Source: Paenarthrobacter aurescens (GTDB lineage: Bacteria > Actinomycetota > Actinomycetes > Actinomycetales > Micrococcaceae). From it: a stretch of 64,000 nucleotides of DNA. Location: positions 1,674,001 to 1,738,000 of the forward strand of contig NZ_CP157456.1 in the NCBI RefSeq assembly GCF_041549525.1, in the 5' to 3' direction. Every line of letters starts with the position of its first letter. Position 1 is the stretch's first letter. The notes beneath the pieces are model-generated. The model did not search any database. It was given only the letters and a program-made list of their open reading frames with translations, and had not been told where the DNA came from. This document shows, one piece after another, positions 1 to 15,991 of this stretch. The position numbers and the translations under genes were made by a program.

Positions 1-5045
<5,045 letters not shown>

Positions 5046-5062
5046 CCACACAACACACTGCA

Positions 5063-5092
5063 CGCGTCCACTATGTGGTTCCCGAACAACAA
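5063..5092 (+). promoter_or_regulatory. Right arm of the pre-23S processing stem
   Basis: This is the partner of 1758-1787, lying about 18 bases after the 23S 3' end. It closes the long stem that flanks the mature 23S rRNA. Between it and the 5S gene are two direct copies of a 16-base A/C-rich unit (5121-5136 and 5138-5153). Confidence 0.85.
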
Positions 5093-5193
5093 CCAATGTT
5101 CCAGGAACCAACAACTGAATAACAACACCACAGTTGAAACAACACCACAGTTGTAACCCAAAGATTTCCCACCCCACGGGGTCGGGTAACAGA

Positions 5194-5310
5194 GTTACGG
5201 CGGTCATAGCGTGGGGGAAACGCCCGGTCCCATTCCGAACCCGGAAGCTAAGACCCACAGCGCCGATGGTACTGCACCCGGGAGGGTGTGGGAGAGTAGG
5301 ACACCGCCGG
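5194..5310 (+). rRNA. rrf: 5S ribosomal RNA
   Basis: The 117-base 5S rRNA starts at GTTACGGCGGTCATAGCG and ends in ACACCGCCGG. The 5' and 3' ends pair (helix I), and the loop sequence CCCGGTCCCATTCCGAACCC is diagnostic. It is the last gene of the rrn operon and is followed within 12 bases by a strong terminator. Confidence 0.97.
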
Positions 5311-5321
5311 ACAACCATTAC

Positions 5322-5360
5322 AGAAAGGCCCCGACCACCAGGTCGGGGCCCTTCTGCTTT
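5322..5360 (+). terminator. rrn operon terminator
   Basis: A 15-base stem (one mismatch) with the loop ACCA spans 5322-5355 and is GC-rich, followed by GCTTT. It sits directly after 5S and is the obvious end of the rRNA transcript. Confidence 0.85.
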
Positions 5361-5583
5361 AACCACCAAACACCACATAGTTTGGGATGCCGTGGACTTG
5401 TGAGACTTGCCACGGGTTGCACGAAAGCTGTCTCCGGCGTTCGGTGGGTGTGTCGGGGTCGAATAGAATTGAATGAGATATACGAGTCGGTGGCTGAGCG
5501 CTGCCGGCGGCGTGACAACGAAATAAGGGTTATGAGCGACTACGCACGCGCCAGTGGTCGGCTCGCAACAGGAGGAATCCACC

Positions 5584-7479
5584 ATGGCTGAGCACAACGG
5601 CGGCAATCGCGGCGGCAATCGCGGAAACTTCGGCGGGAACCGGGACGACCGCGGTTCGTACCGCCCCAACAACAATTCCGGTGGAGACCCTCGTGGTTTC
5701 CGTTCCAGGGAGAACCGTGACGGTAGTGACCGTCCGGCACGCGACGGCGAGCGTCGCCCCTTCAACAATGATCGTAATGATCGTCCGGCACGCGATGGCG
5801 AGCGTCGCCCGTTCAACAATGACCGTGGTGACCGTAAGCCGTTCGGTGACCGTCCCGAGCGCGGACCGCGGAACTTCGATGGCCCCCGCCGCGAGAATGA
5901 CGACCGTCGCTCTTTCGGCGGCGACCGCGACCGCAAGCCCTTTGGCGACCGGAACGATCGTCCGGCACGCGACGGCGAGCGTCGCCCGTTCAACAATGAC
6001 CGTGGTGACCGTAAGCCGTTCGGTGACCGTCCCGAGCGCGGACCGCGGAACTTCGATGGCCCCCGCCGCGACAATGACGACCGTCGCTCCTTCGGCGGCG
6101 ACCGCGACCGCAAGCCCTTTGGCGACCGGAACGATCGTCCGGCACGCGATGGCGAGCGTCGCCCGTTCAACAATGACCGTGGTGACCGTAAGCCGTTCGG
6201 TGACCGTCCCGAGCGCGGACCGCGGAACTTCGATGGCCCCCGCCGCGACAATGACGACCGTCGCTCCTTCGGCGGCGACCGCGACCGCAAGCCCTTTGGC
6301 GACCGGAACGATCGTCCGGCACGCGATGGCGAACGCCGTCCGTTCAACAACGACCGTGGTGACCGTAAGCCGTTCGGCGACCGCGACCGTAAGCCCTTCG
6401 GTGACCGTAAGCCGTTCGGCGACCGTCCCGAGCGCGGACCGCGGAACTTCGGGGGTGACCGTAGTGAGCGCGGTGGTTCCTGGGAAGAACGTCCGGCACG
6501 GGTTCCCAACGCCAAAGACATCCGCAGCGCCAACCGTCCTGACCGTGAGCGTTCCCCGGAAATTGATGAGGACGTAACGGGCAAAGAGCTGGACCGGGCA
6601 ACTGGGCATCAGATCAAGACCCTCGAGGAACAGAGCGCAGGGTGGGTCGCCAAGCACCTGGTGATGGCTGGCCGTCTGATCGATATTGAGCCCGAGCTGG
6701 CTTTCCAGCACGCCCTTGCTGCCAGCCGCCGCGGTGGTCGCCTTTCGGCAGTTCGCGAAGCGGTTGGGCTGACGGCCTACGCGGCCGGCCACTATGGTGA
6801 GGCGTTGCGTGAGTTCCGTACCTACCGCCGCATCAGTGGTTCCAACGTACATCTGCCGGTGATGGCTGACTGTGAGCGTGGCCTCGGCCGCCCTGACCGC
6901 GCACTGGATATGGTCCGCTCTCCCGAAGCGCAGGATCTTGACGCGCCGGGCAAGGTTGAGCTCGCTATCGTGGCCTCTGGCGCACGTGCAGATCTTAATC
7001 AGCTCGATGCTGCGGTCAGCGAGCTTGAGATCCCGCAGTTGGACATCAACCGCGCCTTCTCCTACAGCCCCCGCCTCTTCCGCGCATACGCTGAAGCTTT
7101 GAGCGCGGTGGGTCGCACCGAGGAAGCAGACAAGTGGGCCCGCCAGGCCCTCGTTGCTGAGAACGCCTTGGGTGTCGGTGACTTTGCCGAGCCTGAGATT
7201 CTTGACCTGGGTTGGGACGAGCAGGAAGAAGCAGCTGCCCGTAAGCCGCGCTTCGAGAAGCCGGCGCCGGACGCCGACGTCGTGAAGTCTGAAACGGAAA
7301 CGGTCATTGTTGAAGCGGCAGCCGCTGACGTCGAGCACGATGAGGTTGAGCTTGATGATGCCGAGTCGGATTACTTCGAGTCCGACGACGCAGAATCGGA
7401 CATTGACTCTGCTGAAGATGACGTAGAGGCAAAAGACGAAGATACCGAGGACGAGGGCACCGATTCCCGGAATGGCTGA
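5584..7479 (+). CDS. TPR-like protein with R/D-rich tandem repeats (Rv1691-type)
   Basis: A 631-residue protein of unknown function. The start is the ATG at 5584 because AGGAGGAA lies at 5570-5577. Residues about 1-315 are a low-complexity polyampholyte built of three near-identical 59-residue repeats plus partial copies, rich in R, D, G, N and F. Residues about 350-540 form a helical domain with TPR-like pairs, and the last 90 residues are strongly acidic. The position before the HAD phosphatase and tlyA matches Rv1691 of M. tuberculosis, whose product is also TPR-like but, as far as I recall, lacks such repeats. Its stop overlaps the start of the next gene, so the two are probably co-translated. 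The role is unknown; the charged repeats could bind RNA or drive condensation, which is inference only. Confidence 0.85.
   Translation: MAEHNGGNRGGNRGNFGGNRDDRGSYRPNNNSGGDPRGFRSRENRDGSDRPARDGERRPFNNDRNDRPARDGERRPFNNDRGDRKPFGDRPERGPRNFDGPRRENDDRRSFGGDRDRKPFGDRNDRPARDGERRPFNNDRGDRKPFGDRPERGPRNFDGPRRDNDDRRSFGGDRDRKPFGDRNDRPARDGERRPFNNDRGDRKPFGDRPERGPRNFDGPRRDNDDRRSFGGDRDRKPFGDRNDRPARDGERRPFNNDRGDRKPFGDRDRKPFGDRKPFGDRPERGPRNFGGDRSERGGSWEERPARVPNAKDIRSANRPDRERSPEIDEDVTGKELDRATGHQIKTLEEQSAGWVAKHLVMAGRLIDIEPELAFQHALAASRRGGRLSAVREAVGLTAYAAGHYGEALREFRTYRRISGSNVHLPVMADCERGLGRPDRALDMVRSPEAQDLDAPGKVELAIVASGARADLNQLDAAVSELEIPQLDINRAFSYSPRLFRAYAEALSAVGRTEEADKWARQALVAENALGVGDFAEPEILDLGWDEQEEAAARKPRFEKPAPDADVVKSETETVIVEAAAADVEHDEVELDDAESDYFESDDAESDIDSAEDDVEAKDEDTEDEGTDSRNG
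5782..6312 (+). repeat. Three tandem 177-bp repeats inside the TPR protein gene
   Basis: In-frame copies start at 5782, 5959 and 6136, each 177 bp (59 codons). Copies 1 and 2 differ at three bases and copies 2 and 3 at one. A diverged partial copy starts at 6313 and a fragment precedes 5782. The identity at third codon positions points to recent duplication or gene conversion rather than selection on protein sequence alone. Confidence 0.95.
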
Positions 7480-8458
7480 TTCACTGATCTCATCTTTTGA
7501 TGCTGTCCTGTCGGACCTGGATGGAGTGGTCTATGCAGGACCACACGCCATTCCCGGTGCTGTGGAGGCCTTGCAGCGTCTCGAAACCGTAGGCGTCGGC
7601 CTGGGTTACGTGACCAATAATGCCTCGCGCACGCCGGCCCAAGTGGCTGCGCACCTGCGTGAGCTCGGCGCTCCGGCGGAGGACCATCAGGTGGTCAGTT
7701 CCTCCCAGGCAGCAGGGGAGCTTCTGGCTTCCATGCTGCCTGCGGGGGCGCATGTGCTGATTACCGGCAGTCCGGCGTTGGCTCATGAGATCGAGTTGGT
7801 GGGACTCAAAGCGGTGCACAGTGCCGCGGAGTCGCCCGTGGCGGTAGTCCAAGGATTCAATCCGGAAATCGGCTGGAAGGATCTGGCCGAGGCATCGTAC
7901 GTGGTGGCCGGGGGAGCCATGTGGTTCGCCACCAATACGGACATGTCCATCCCGCAGGCACGAGGGATCGCACCAGGGAATGGAACGCTGGTGGCGGCGG
8001 TGGCGGCTGCCACCGGTAAGACTCCGTTGGTGGCCGGCAAGCCCGAAGCGCCTCTCTTCCATGCAGCGGCCAAACGGCTTCAGTCGGAGCGTCCACTGGT
8101 TGTGGGGGACCGGTTGGACACGGACATCCTGGGTGGCAACCGCGCAGGCTTTGCGACTGCCGCTGTCCTTACCGGGGTGGACACCACCTTTTCCATCCTT
8201 GCGGCGCGGACCGACGAACGTCCTGATTTCCTGTTGGCGGACCTGGAGGGACTTTACGCACCGTATCCGGAGATCACCAACGACGACGGCGTGTACCGTT
8301 GCGGTGCCGCCGCGGCGGTTGCCGTGGACGGCATCGTCACGGTCACCGGCAGGGAAGGTGACCTTGACGCCTGGCGTGCTGCATGCGCTGCCTGGTGGGC
8401 AGAGGTTCCCGACACGGAGCTGGCACAGGCCCCGCAACTTGAATGGCGAAATCACTAG
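7472..8458 (+). CDS. HAD-superfamily phosphatase (NagD/subclass IIA)
   Basis: This 328-residue cytosolic phosphatase has the HAD motifs in order: SDLDGVV with the nucleophile and acid aspartates near residues 15 and 17, TNNAS near 48, and GDRLDTDILGG near 210. The large cap between motifs II and III is typical of subclass IIA. The Rv1692 homologue, known as a glycerol-3-phosphate phosphatase that recycles membrane lipid glycerol, sits in the same place, so that substrate is plausible but not proven here. The ATG at 7472 overlaps the stop of the preceding gene by eight bases. Confidence 0.9.
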   Translation: MADSLISSFDAVLSDLDGVVYAGPHAIPGAVEALQRLETVGVGLGYVTNNASRTPAQVAAHLRELGAPAEDHQVVSSSQAAGELLASMLPAGAHVLITGSPALAHEIELVGLKAVHSAAESPVAVVQGFNPEIGWKDLAEASYVVAGGAMWFATNTDMSIPQARGIAPGNGTLVAAVAAATGKTPLVAGKPEAPLFHAAAKRLQSERPLVVGDRLDTDILGGNRAGFATAAVLTGVDTTFSILAARTDERPDFLLADLEGLYAPYPEITNDDGVYRCGAAAAVAVDGIVTVTGREGDLDAWRAACAAWWAEVPDTELAQAPQLEWRNH

Positions 8459-8467
8459 ACTGGTGCG

Positions 8468-8788
8468 ATGACCGAGCCCCAACATTCTGCGATCACTCCT
8501 CCTGAGTGGCCAGCACATCAAACGGAGCACCCTGAAACGGAGCAGCCTGAGCCGGATCATTCAGAGTCGGAACGCCCGGTTGTCCGGTGGCCTGAAGCGC
8601 CGAGCCTCACCGGGGATCCCTTGGTGGACAAGGCATTGGGCCTGCTGGATGGGGTTGCGGGTTCCCCTGTCCCTGACCATGGAGAGTTGTACGCCCGGGT
8701 TCACGATGGTCTGTTGGAAGCTTTGGACGCGGAACCCGGGCTTCCGGCAACCCCCAGGAGCACTGCCCGCCCGGAAGGCGATAGCTAA
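8468..8788 (+). CDS. Small hypothetical protein between phosphatase and tlyA
   Basis: A 106-residue protein with a proline/glutamate-rich, probably disordered first half and a short helical segment near residues 48-90 (DPLVDKALGLLDGV). It fills the same slot as Rv1693. It lies nine bases after the HAD gene and three bases before tlyA, which supports translation within the operon. No known domain or catalytic motif is visible and no function can be assigned. Confidence 0.7.
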   Translation: MTEPQHSAITPPEWPAHQTEHPETEQPEPDHSESERPVVRWPEAPSLTGDPLVDKALGLLDGVAGSPVPDHGELYARVHDGLLEALDAEPGLPATPRSTARPEGDS

Positions 8789-8791
8789 CGC

Positions 8792-9604
8792 ATGCCAAGA
8801 CTTGATCAGGAACTCGTCACCCGCGGGTTGGCGAGGTCCCGTACCCATGCCGCCAAGCTCATCAGTGACGGCAAGGTCAGCTCGGATGGCCATGTCCTCG
8901 TCAAAGCGGCCCAACAAGTGGACGCCGGCACGGCGTTGGACGTTGAGTCGCATCTGGAGGACATTTACGTCAGCCGCGCCGGTCACAAGCTGGCCGGCGC
9001 GCTGAAGGCGTTCCCCGACGTCGTGGTTTCCGGAAAACGGTGCCTGGACGCGGGTGCTTCCACAGGCGGCTTTACCGATGTCCTGTTGCGGGCAGGTGCG
9101 GCTCATGTGGTGGCTGTGGACGTGGGGCACGGCCAGCTGGTGGCCAGCCTCCGGGATGACCCCAGAGTGGAGGTCTATGAGGGCCTCAACGTCCGGTACA
9201 TGACGCCGGAGCAGATCGGCGGTCCGGCAAGGTTGACCGTTGCTGACCTGTCCTTCATTTCCTTGACCCTGGTGCTATGGCCGCTTGCCCAATGCACCGA
9301 GCCCGGTGGAGATATGGTGCTCATGGTCAAGCCTCAGTTCGAGGTTGGCAAGGAGCGCTTGAGCCGGACCGGGGTGGTCTCTTCAGAGAATGAACGACGC
9401 CGGGCGGTGGCCCAGGTTGCCCGGGCGGCAGTGGATGCCGGCCTTGAACTTCAGGACCTGGCGGCCAGTCCACTTCCTGGCCAGGACGGAAATGTTGAAT
9501 ACTTCCTGTGGATGAAGCGCAGGATGTCCGCGGTGTTGCCTAAGATCGAAGAGCGGGACGAGGACGTTGCTGCGTTGACCAAGAAACTCTGGCCGAACCA
9601 CTAG
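8792..9604 (+). CDS. tlyA: TlyA 16S/23S rRNA 2'-O-methyltransferase
   Basis: A 270-residue rRNA ribose methyltransferase/hemolysin-A family protein. Residues 1-62 form an S4 RNA-binding domain (RLDQELVTRGLARSRTHA). An FtsJ-like Rossmann domain follows, with the SAM motif CLDAGASTGGFTDV near residues 84-97, VADLSFISL near 152 and VKPQFEVGK near 180. In mycobacteria TlyA methylates C1409 of 16S and C1920 of 23S rRNA, and its loss gives capreomycin resistance. Its place before nadK and recN matches other actinobacteria. Confidence 0.95.
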   Translation: MPRLDQELVTRGLARSRTHAAKLISDGKVSSDGHVLVKAAQQVDAGTALDVESHLEDIYVSRAGHKLAGALKAFPDVVVSGKRCLDAGASTGGFTDVLLRAGAAHVVAVDVGHGQLVASLRDDPRVEVYEGLNVRYMTPEQIGGPARLTVADLSFISLTLVLWPLAQCTEPGGDMVLMVKPQFEVGKERLSRTGVVSSENERRRAVAQVARAAVDAGLELQDLAASPLPGQDGNVEYFLWMKRRMSAVLPKIEERDEDVAALTKKLWPNH

Positions 9605-9616
9605 AAAGCAGATCCG

Positions 9617-10657
9617 ATGAGCAGGCGTGTACTTGTCCTTGCCCACACAGGGCGGGAGGAATCGCTCCGCGCGGCGTGGGATGCCTGTACGCAACTGCAT
9701 GCTTCCGGTTTGGTTCCCGTGCTGCAGAAATCCGAACTCGCCGATGTTGAGCGTTTTTTTGGTGCCCTTGATACGCCCATTGAGATCCTCAATGATCACG
9801 TGAACCTCGAAGACGTGGAGCTGGTGATGGTCCTGGGTGGCGATGGCACCATCCTCCGGGCTGCCGAGCTGGTCCGTGAGGTGGACGTCCCGTTGCTGGG
9901 TGTCAACCTCGGGCATGTGGGTTTCCTCGCCGAAAGTGAACGCGCGGACTTGGCCCAGACTGTTGAGTGGATTGCCAGCCGCCAGTACACGGTGGAAGAA
10001 CGCATGACCATAGATGTTCAGGTATGGGTTAAGGGCCAGAAGATCTGGCACACGTGGGCGTTGAACGAGGCTGCCATTGAAAAGGCCAACCGGGAACGCA
10101 TGTTGGAGGTTGTCACCGAAGTTGATGAACGTCCGTTGACCTCGTTCGGCTGCGATGGCGTTGTCCTTGCAACCCCCACAGGTTCCACGGCCTATGCCTT
10201 TTCTTCCGGCGGGCCTGTTGTCTGGCCGGAGGTTGAAGCTTTGGTCATTGTTCCCATCAGTGCACATGCACTTTTTGCCAAGCCCCTGGTGGTGTCTCCG
10301 CGTTCGAAGCTTGCTGTTGAGATCATGAACCGGACCGATGCCTTTGGGGTTCTCTGGTGCGATGGCCGACGCTCCGTGGACCTGCCGCCTGGAGCACGCG
10401 TTGAAGTGACGCGCTCTGCTACCCCGGTGCGGCTGGCCCGTACCCACAGGACTCCCTTCTCGGCCCGCCTGGTCCGTAAATTCCAGCTCCCCATTCACGG
10501 CTGGCGCGGCCCTGCTCCTCGGAGCGGTGAAGTCCACACCGGCCCCATCCCTGTTATCCGGACCCTGTCACCGGCTCCTTTGCCCAGTCCCCGGGACTCC
10601 GAAATGCCCCAGGACCAGGGGCCCGGTGAGTCATCAGATCCCACGAATGCGAAGTGA
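9617..10657 (+). CDS. nadK: NAD kinase
   Basis: This enzyme phosphorylates NAD to NADP. The 346-residue protein carries the family signature GGDGTIL near residues 74-80 and the second conserved segment TPTGSTAYAFSSGGP near 187-201. The C-terminus extends about 45 residues past the usual end (from about residue 300) as a proline/serine-rich tail, which looks disordered. The gene is 12 bases after tlyA and 3 bases before recN, so it belongs to the same operon. Confidence 0.95.
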   Translation: MSRRVLVLAHTGREESLRAAWDACTQLHASGLVPVLQKSELADVERFFGALDTPIEILNDHVNLEDVELVMVLGGDGTILRAAELVREVDVPLLGVNLGHVGFLAESERADLAQTVEWIASRQYTVEERMTIDVQVWVKGQKIWHTWALNEAAIEKANRERMLEVVTEVDERPLTSFGCDGVVLATPTGSTAYAFSSGGPVVWPEVEALVIVPISAHALFAKPLVVSPRSKLAVEIMNRTDAFGVLWCDGRRSVDLPPGARVEVTRSATPVRLARTHRTPFSARLVRKFQLPIHGWRGPAPRSGEVHTGPIPVIRTLSPAPLPSPRDSEMPQDQGPGESSDPTNAK

Positions 10658-10660
10658 ACC

Positions 10661-12400
10661 ATGCTCGAAGAACTCCGAATCCGTGACCTGGGCGTCATCA
10701 CCGACGCCGCCCTGCCACTGGGCCCAGGCCTGAGCGTTGTTACCGGCGAGACCGGTGCGGGCAAGACCATGGTGGTGACCGCCGTCGGACTTCTCCTTGG
10801 TGCCCGCTCGGACGCAGGTGCTGTTCGCAGCGGTGCCAAATCGGCGTCGGCGGAAGCTGTGCTGAAGCTTGATCCCGCGCACAGCGCGGTTGAGCGCGCC
10901 AAGGAGGCGGGAGGCGAGGCCGAAGAGTTCGACGGCGTTGCTGAGCTCCTGCTGGCCCGCACCGTTGGTGCCGATGGGCGCAGCCGGGCTTACGTTGGCG
11001 GGCGTGCGGCGCCTGTGGGCGTATTGGCCGAGTTGGGCGAAAGCCTGGTGGTGGTCCATGGGCAGTCGGACCAGATCCGGCTCAAGAGTGCCACTGCGCA
11101 GCGCCATGCTTTGGACAGGTTCGCAGGGTCGCCGCTGGCCAAGACTCTGGGGGAGTACCAGGAGCTGTTCAACCACTGGAAGTCCATCCAGTCCGAACTT
11201 GAAACGCTGCGCAGCGAAGCCCGTGAGCGTTTGCGGGAGGCTGAGTCCCTGGACGCTGCCCTCAAGGAAATTGATGAGGTGGATCCGCAGCCGGGGGAGG
11301 ACGAGACCCTCAAAGCTGAGGCAGTGAAGCTTGCCAACGTCGAGGAACTGCGTTTGGCGGCAGCTGCCGCCCACGAGTCGCTTATTGCCGAAGAATTCGG
11401 AGATGCCGGCGACGCCACCACCATGGTGGACGCGGCCAAACGGACGCTGGAGCATGTGGCGGAGCACGACGACGAACTTCGTCAGGCAGCAACCCGGCTG
11501 GCGGAAGTGGGGTTCCTGCTCAATGACATTGCCGCTGAGTTGTCCAGTTATCAGGCGGCGCTGGATACGGAAGGGCCGGAACGGCTCTCGGAAATCGAAG
11601 AGCGCCGGGCAGTCCTGGCCAAACTGATCCGCAAGTATGCCCCGAGTATTGATGAAGTCCTTGAGTGGGCCGCTACGGCCAGGGCCCGATTGGATGAGTT
11701 GCAGGACGACTCAAGCCGCATTGAATCCTTGGATGCCGAGGTTGCCTCTGCAGAGGCAACCCTTGGCAAGCTGGCGGCCGCAATCACCAAAGCCCGCCTC
11801 AAAGCAGCCAAGGATTTGTCCGCCCGGGTCAGCGCCGAGCTGAAGGCACTGGCAATGGCCGATGCCACCTTGGTCATCGAGGTGGATGGCAGCGGCGCCT
11901 TGGGCCCCTGGGGCACCGATGAGATCGCTTTCCTCCTCCAACCCCACTCCGGTGCTCCGGCGCGGCCCCTGGGCAAGGGAGCCTCCGGCGGTGAATTGTC
12001 CAGGGTCATGTTGGCGATCGAAGTTGTGCTCGCAGCGGTGGATCCGGTCCCGACTTTTGTTTTCGATGAGGTGGACGCCGGGGTAGGTGGCCGTGCTGCC
12101 GTGGAGATCGGCCGCAGGCTGGCCATGCTCGCCCGGCACGTCCAGGTCCTGGTAGTGACGCATTTGCCACAGGTGGCTGCTTTCGCCGATCAACATATCC
12201 GCGTGACCAAAACTTCGGTGCGGGGCTCAGACGGGAAGACCACCACCGGCTTCACTTCCAGCGACGTGCAGTTGCTCAGCGAGGAGGAGCGGGTCAAAGA
12301 GCTTGCGCGCATGCTGGCCGGTCAAGAGGATTCCGAAAGTGCACAGGCCCACGCCCAGGAATTGCTCGATGACGCCAAGCTGCTGCCGCAGCGCGCCTGA
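10661..12400 (+). CDS. recN: DNA repair protein RecN
   Basis: A 579-residue SMC-like ATPase that acts early in double-strand break repair. The Walker A motif GETGAGKT lies near residues 29-36, a long glutamate/alanine-rich coiled coil fills about 150-370, the ABC signature GGELSRVML is near 445 and the Walker B motif FDEVDAGVGG near 467. Length and domain order are standard. No actinobacterial LexA box (CGAAC-N4-GTTCG type) is visible just upstream, so expression is probably from the operon promoter. Confidence 0.96.
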   Translation: MLEELRIRDLGVITDAALPLGPGLSVVTGETGAGKTMVVTAVGLLLGARSDAGAVRSGAKSASAEAVLKLDPAHSAVERAKEAGGEAEEFDGVAELLLARTVGADGRSRAYVGGRAAPVGVLAELGESLVVVHGQSDQIRLKSATAQRHALDRFAGSPLAKTLGEYQELFNHWKSIQSELETLRSEARERLREAESLDAALKEIDEVDPQPGEDETLKAEAVKLANVEELRLAAAAAHESLIAEEFGDAGDATTMVDAAKRTLEHVAEHDDELRQAATRLAEVGFLLNDIAAELSSYQAALDTEGPERLSEIEERRAVLAKLIRKYAPSIDEVLEWAATARARLDELQDDSSRIESLDAEVASAEATLGKLAAAITKARLKAAKDLSARVSAELKALAMADATLVIEVDGSGALGPWGTDEIAFLLQPHSGAPARPLGKGASGGELSRVMLAIEVVLAAVDPVPTFVFDEVDAGVGGRAAVEIGRRLAMLARHVQVLVVTHLPQVAAFADQHIRVTKTSVRGSDGKTTTGFTSSDVQLLSEEERVKELARMLAGQEDSESAQAHAQELLDDAKLLPQRA

Positions 12401-12442
12401 GGCAACGGAAAACGGGCAACGGATAACGGGGCACGGGTGACG
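12401..12442 (+). repeat. Three imperfect 14-bp tandem units after recN
   Basis: Units at 12401-12414, 12415-12428 and 12429-12442 share the pattern GGCAACGGAWAACG; units 1 and 2 differ at one base and unit 3 is more diverged. They lie in the 166-base gap between recN and pyrG, where M. tuberculosis carries two more genes. No function is evident. Confidence 0.8.
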
Positions 12443-12563
12443 GGCGGGTGAATGCGAGCACCATCACATAGGGCACTAAATCCCGCCCGGGTCTTGCTTG
12501 GAATGCGGCGGTGAGCAACTATTGACCATTTGGGGAATCCGAACGGACGCTTGGAAGGCGTAA

Positions 12564-14312
<1,749 letters not shown>

Positions 14313-14358
14313 CACCTGGCTGCCAAGTAAGACGCAAGTACTAACGAAGGACGGCGCG

Positions 14359-15021
14359 ATGCCCGGTATTTCTGAAACCCCCCGCACATCAAGGCAGGTT
14401 TCGGACATGCCGAGCCCGCGCCGTCTTTTGTCTACCAGCAAGGTGTACGAAGGCCGCATTTGGGATGTTGTCAGCGACTCGTTTCAGCTGAGCGACGGTA
14501 CGGACACCTTGGTCCGTGACTACATTGACCACCCCGGTGCCGTTGCCGTGCTACCCATGAATGTTGACGGCGAAATCCTGTTGCTCAAGCAGTACCGGCA
14601 TCCTGTAGGCATGGATCTCTGGGAGATCCCGGCCGGGCTACTGGACGTTGAGGGCGAAGACTTTGTGGTGGGCGCAGCCCGTGAATTGGCTGAGGAAGCC
14701 GATCTTGTAGCGGCCACCTGGAACGTTCTTGTGGACTTCTTCAACTCCCCGGGTTCTTCCAGCGAGGCTGTCCGAATCTACCTGGCCCGGGGACTCAGCG
14801 AGGTTGCCCTGGCTGACCGGCATGTACGTACCGATGAGGAAGCTGAGATTGAGCTCCACTGGGTGCCATTGGATGAGGCTGTGAAGGCAGTGATGGAAGG
14901 CCGGCTGCACAATCCTTCGGCAGTGTTGGGGATCCTGGCCGCGGCCGCCGCGAAAGCTGATGGCTTCACCAACCTTCGCCCCGCCAACGCACCGTGGCCG
15001 GCTCATCCGAGCCAGCGCTGA
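14359..15021 (+). CDS. NUDIX hydrolase, ADP-ribose pyrophosphatase type
   Basis: A 220-residue NUDIX enzyme that probably cleaves ADP-ribose to AMP and ribose-5-phosphate. The Nudix box [20 protein letters not shown] (continuing EADL) spans residues about 93-116; the usual Gly near its end is Asp. The synteny pyrG-NUDIX-xerD is that of Rv1699-Rv1701, where Rv1700 is an ADP-ribose pyrophosphatase. GAAGGA precedes the start by a suitable distance. Confidence 0.9.
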   Translation: MPGISETPRTSRQVSDMPSPRRLLSTSKVYEGRIWDVVSDSFQLSDGTDTLVRDYIDHPGAVAVLPMNVDGEILLLKQYRHPVGMDLWEIPAGLLDVEGEDFVVGAARELAEEADLVAATWNVLVDFFNSPGSSSEAVRIYLARGLSEVALADRHVRTDEEAEIELHWVPLDEAVKAVMEGRLHNPSAVLGILAAAAAKADGFTNLRPANAPWPAHPSQR

Positions 15022-15023
15022 GC

Positions 15024-15983
15024 ATGCCCGAGGCCGCCACTCGAACCGCCAACGGCGTGGATCGGGCCATCACCGACTACCTTCAGCATGTGGGCGTGGA
15101 GCGCGGTCTGGCGGCCAACACTTTATCTGCATACCGGCGGGACCTGTCCCGGTATTCGAACTTCCTGGCAGCCCAAAGCGTGGAGCAACCGGAAGGCATT
15201 ACACGCCATCATGTGACCGCCTTCGTCCAGGCGTTGTCCGACGGCTCTGACGGCGGCGCTGTTTTGGGCGTCCGCTCCGCCGCACGCACAGTGGTGGCCG
15301 TCCGGGGGCTCCATAAGTTTTGGGCGTTGGAAGGGACAACGACGGCGGACCCCGCCAGCGATGTCCACCCGCCTATGCCCGGTAAAAGGCTGCCCAAAGC
15401 GATCAGCGTGGACGAAGTAACGCGCATCCTCGAAGCTGCCGGTTCCGATACCGCCACCGGCCTGCGGGACCGCGCACTGCTTGAATTCCTGTACTCCACC
15501 GGGGCGCGCATCAGCGAGGCCGTGGGATTGGACGTTGATGACGTCTCGCTGGAGGACAGCGGCAATGAACCCGCAATTGTGAGACTTTTCGGCAAAGGCT
15601 CCAAGGAACGTTTGGTGCCCTTGGGATCCTACGGTGCCCGCGCCGTCGGGGCTTATGTTGTCCGCGGCAGGCCACTGTTGGCGTCCAAGGGGAAAGGATC
15701 ACCGGCCCTGTTCCTCAACGCCCGGGGCGGCCGAATCAGCAGGCAGAGCGCCTGGACCATCCTCAAGACGGCGGCGGAGAAGGCCAACATCACCAAGGAT
15801 GTTTCGCCGTACACTTTGCGTCATTCTTTTGCCACCCACCTCCTTGAGGGCGGGGCGGATGTGAGGGTAGTGCAGGAGCTTCTGGGGCACGCGTCGGTAA
15901 CAACAACCCAGGTCTACACGCTGGTCACTGCGGACACGTTGCGCGAGGTCTATGCAGCAGCACATCCCCGGGCCCTGGGCTAA
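15024..15983 (+). CDS. xerD: Site-specific tyrosine recombinase XerD
   Basis: This recombinase resolves chromosome dimers at dif together with XerC. From ATG 15024 it has 319 residues; a GTG at 14994 in the same frame overlaps the NUDIX gene and is the alternative start. The N-terminal SAM-like core-binding domain is followed by the catalytic domain with Arg in [12 protein letters not shown] near residue 160, Lys in [11 protein letters not shown] near 193, HSFATHL with TLRH near 265 and the nucleophile Tyr in TTQVYTLV near 299. All catalytic residues are intact. Confidence 0.95.
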   Translation: MPEAATRTANGVDRAITDYLQHVGVERGLAANTLSAYRRDLSRYSNFLAAQSVEQPEGITRHHVTAFVQALSDGSDGGAVLGVRSAARTVVAVRGLHKFWALEGTTTADPASDVHPPMPGKRLPKAISVDEVTRILEAAGSDTATGLRDRALLEFLYSTGARISEAVGLDVDDVSLEDSGNEPAIVRLFGKGSKERLVPLGSYGARAVGAYVVRGRPLLASKGKGSPALFLNARGGRISRQSAWTILKTAAEKANITKDVSPYTLRHSFATHLLEGGADVRVVQELLGHASVTTTQVYTLVTADTLREVYAAAHPRALG

Positions 15984-15991
15984 CAGCAGAA

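Noticed and set aside
5530..7338. Long antisense frames opposite the repeat-rich TPR gene
   Set aside because: They are shadow frames of a low-complexity repeat; the plus-strand gene has a good ribosome binding site and conserved context.
14994..15023. GTG at 14994 as the xerD start
   Set aside because: It would overlap the NUDIX gene by 28 bases with no clear ribosome binding site; the ATG at 15024 is simpler, though the longer form cannot be excluded.
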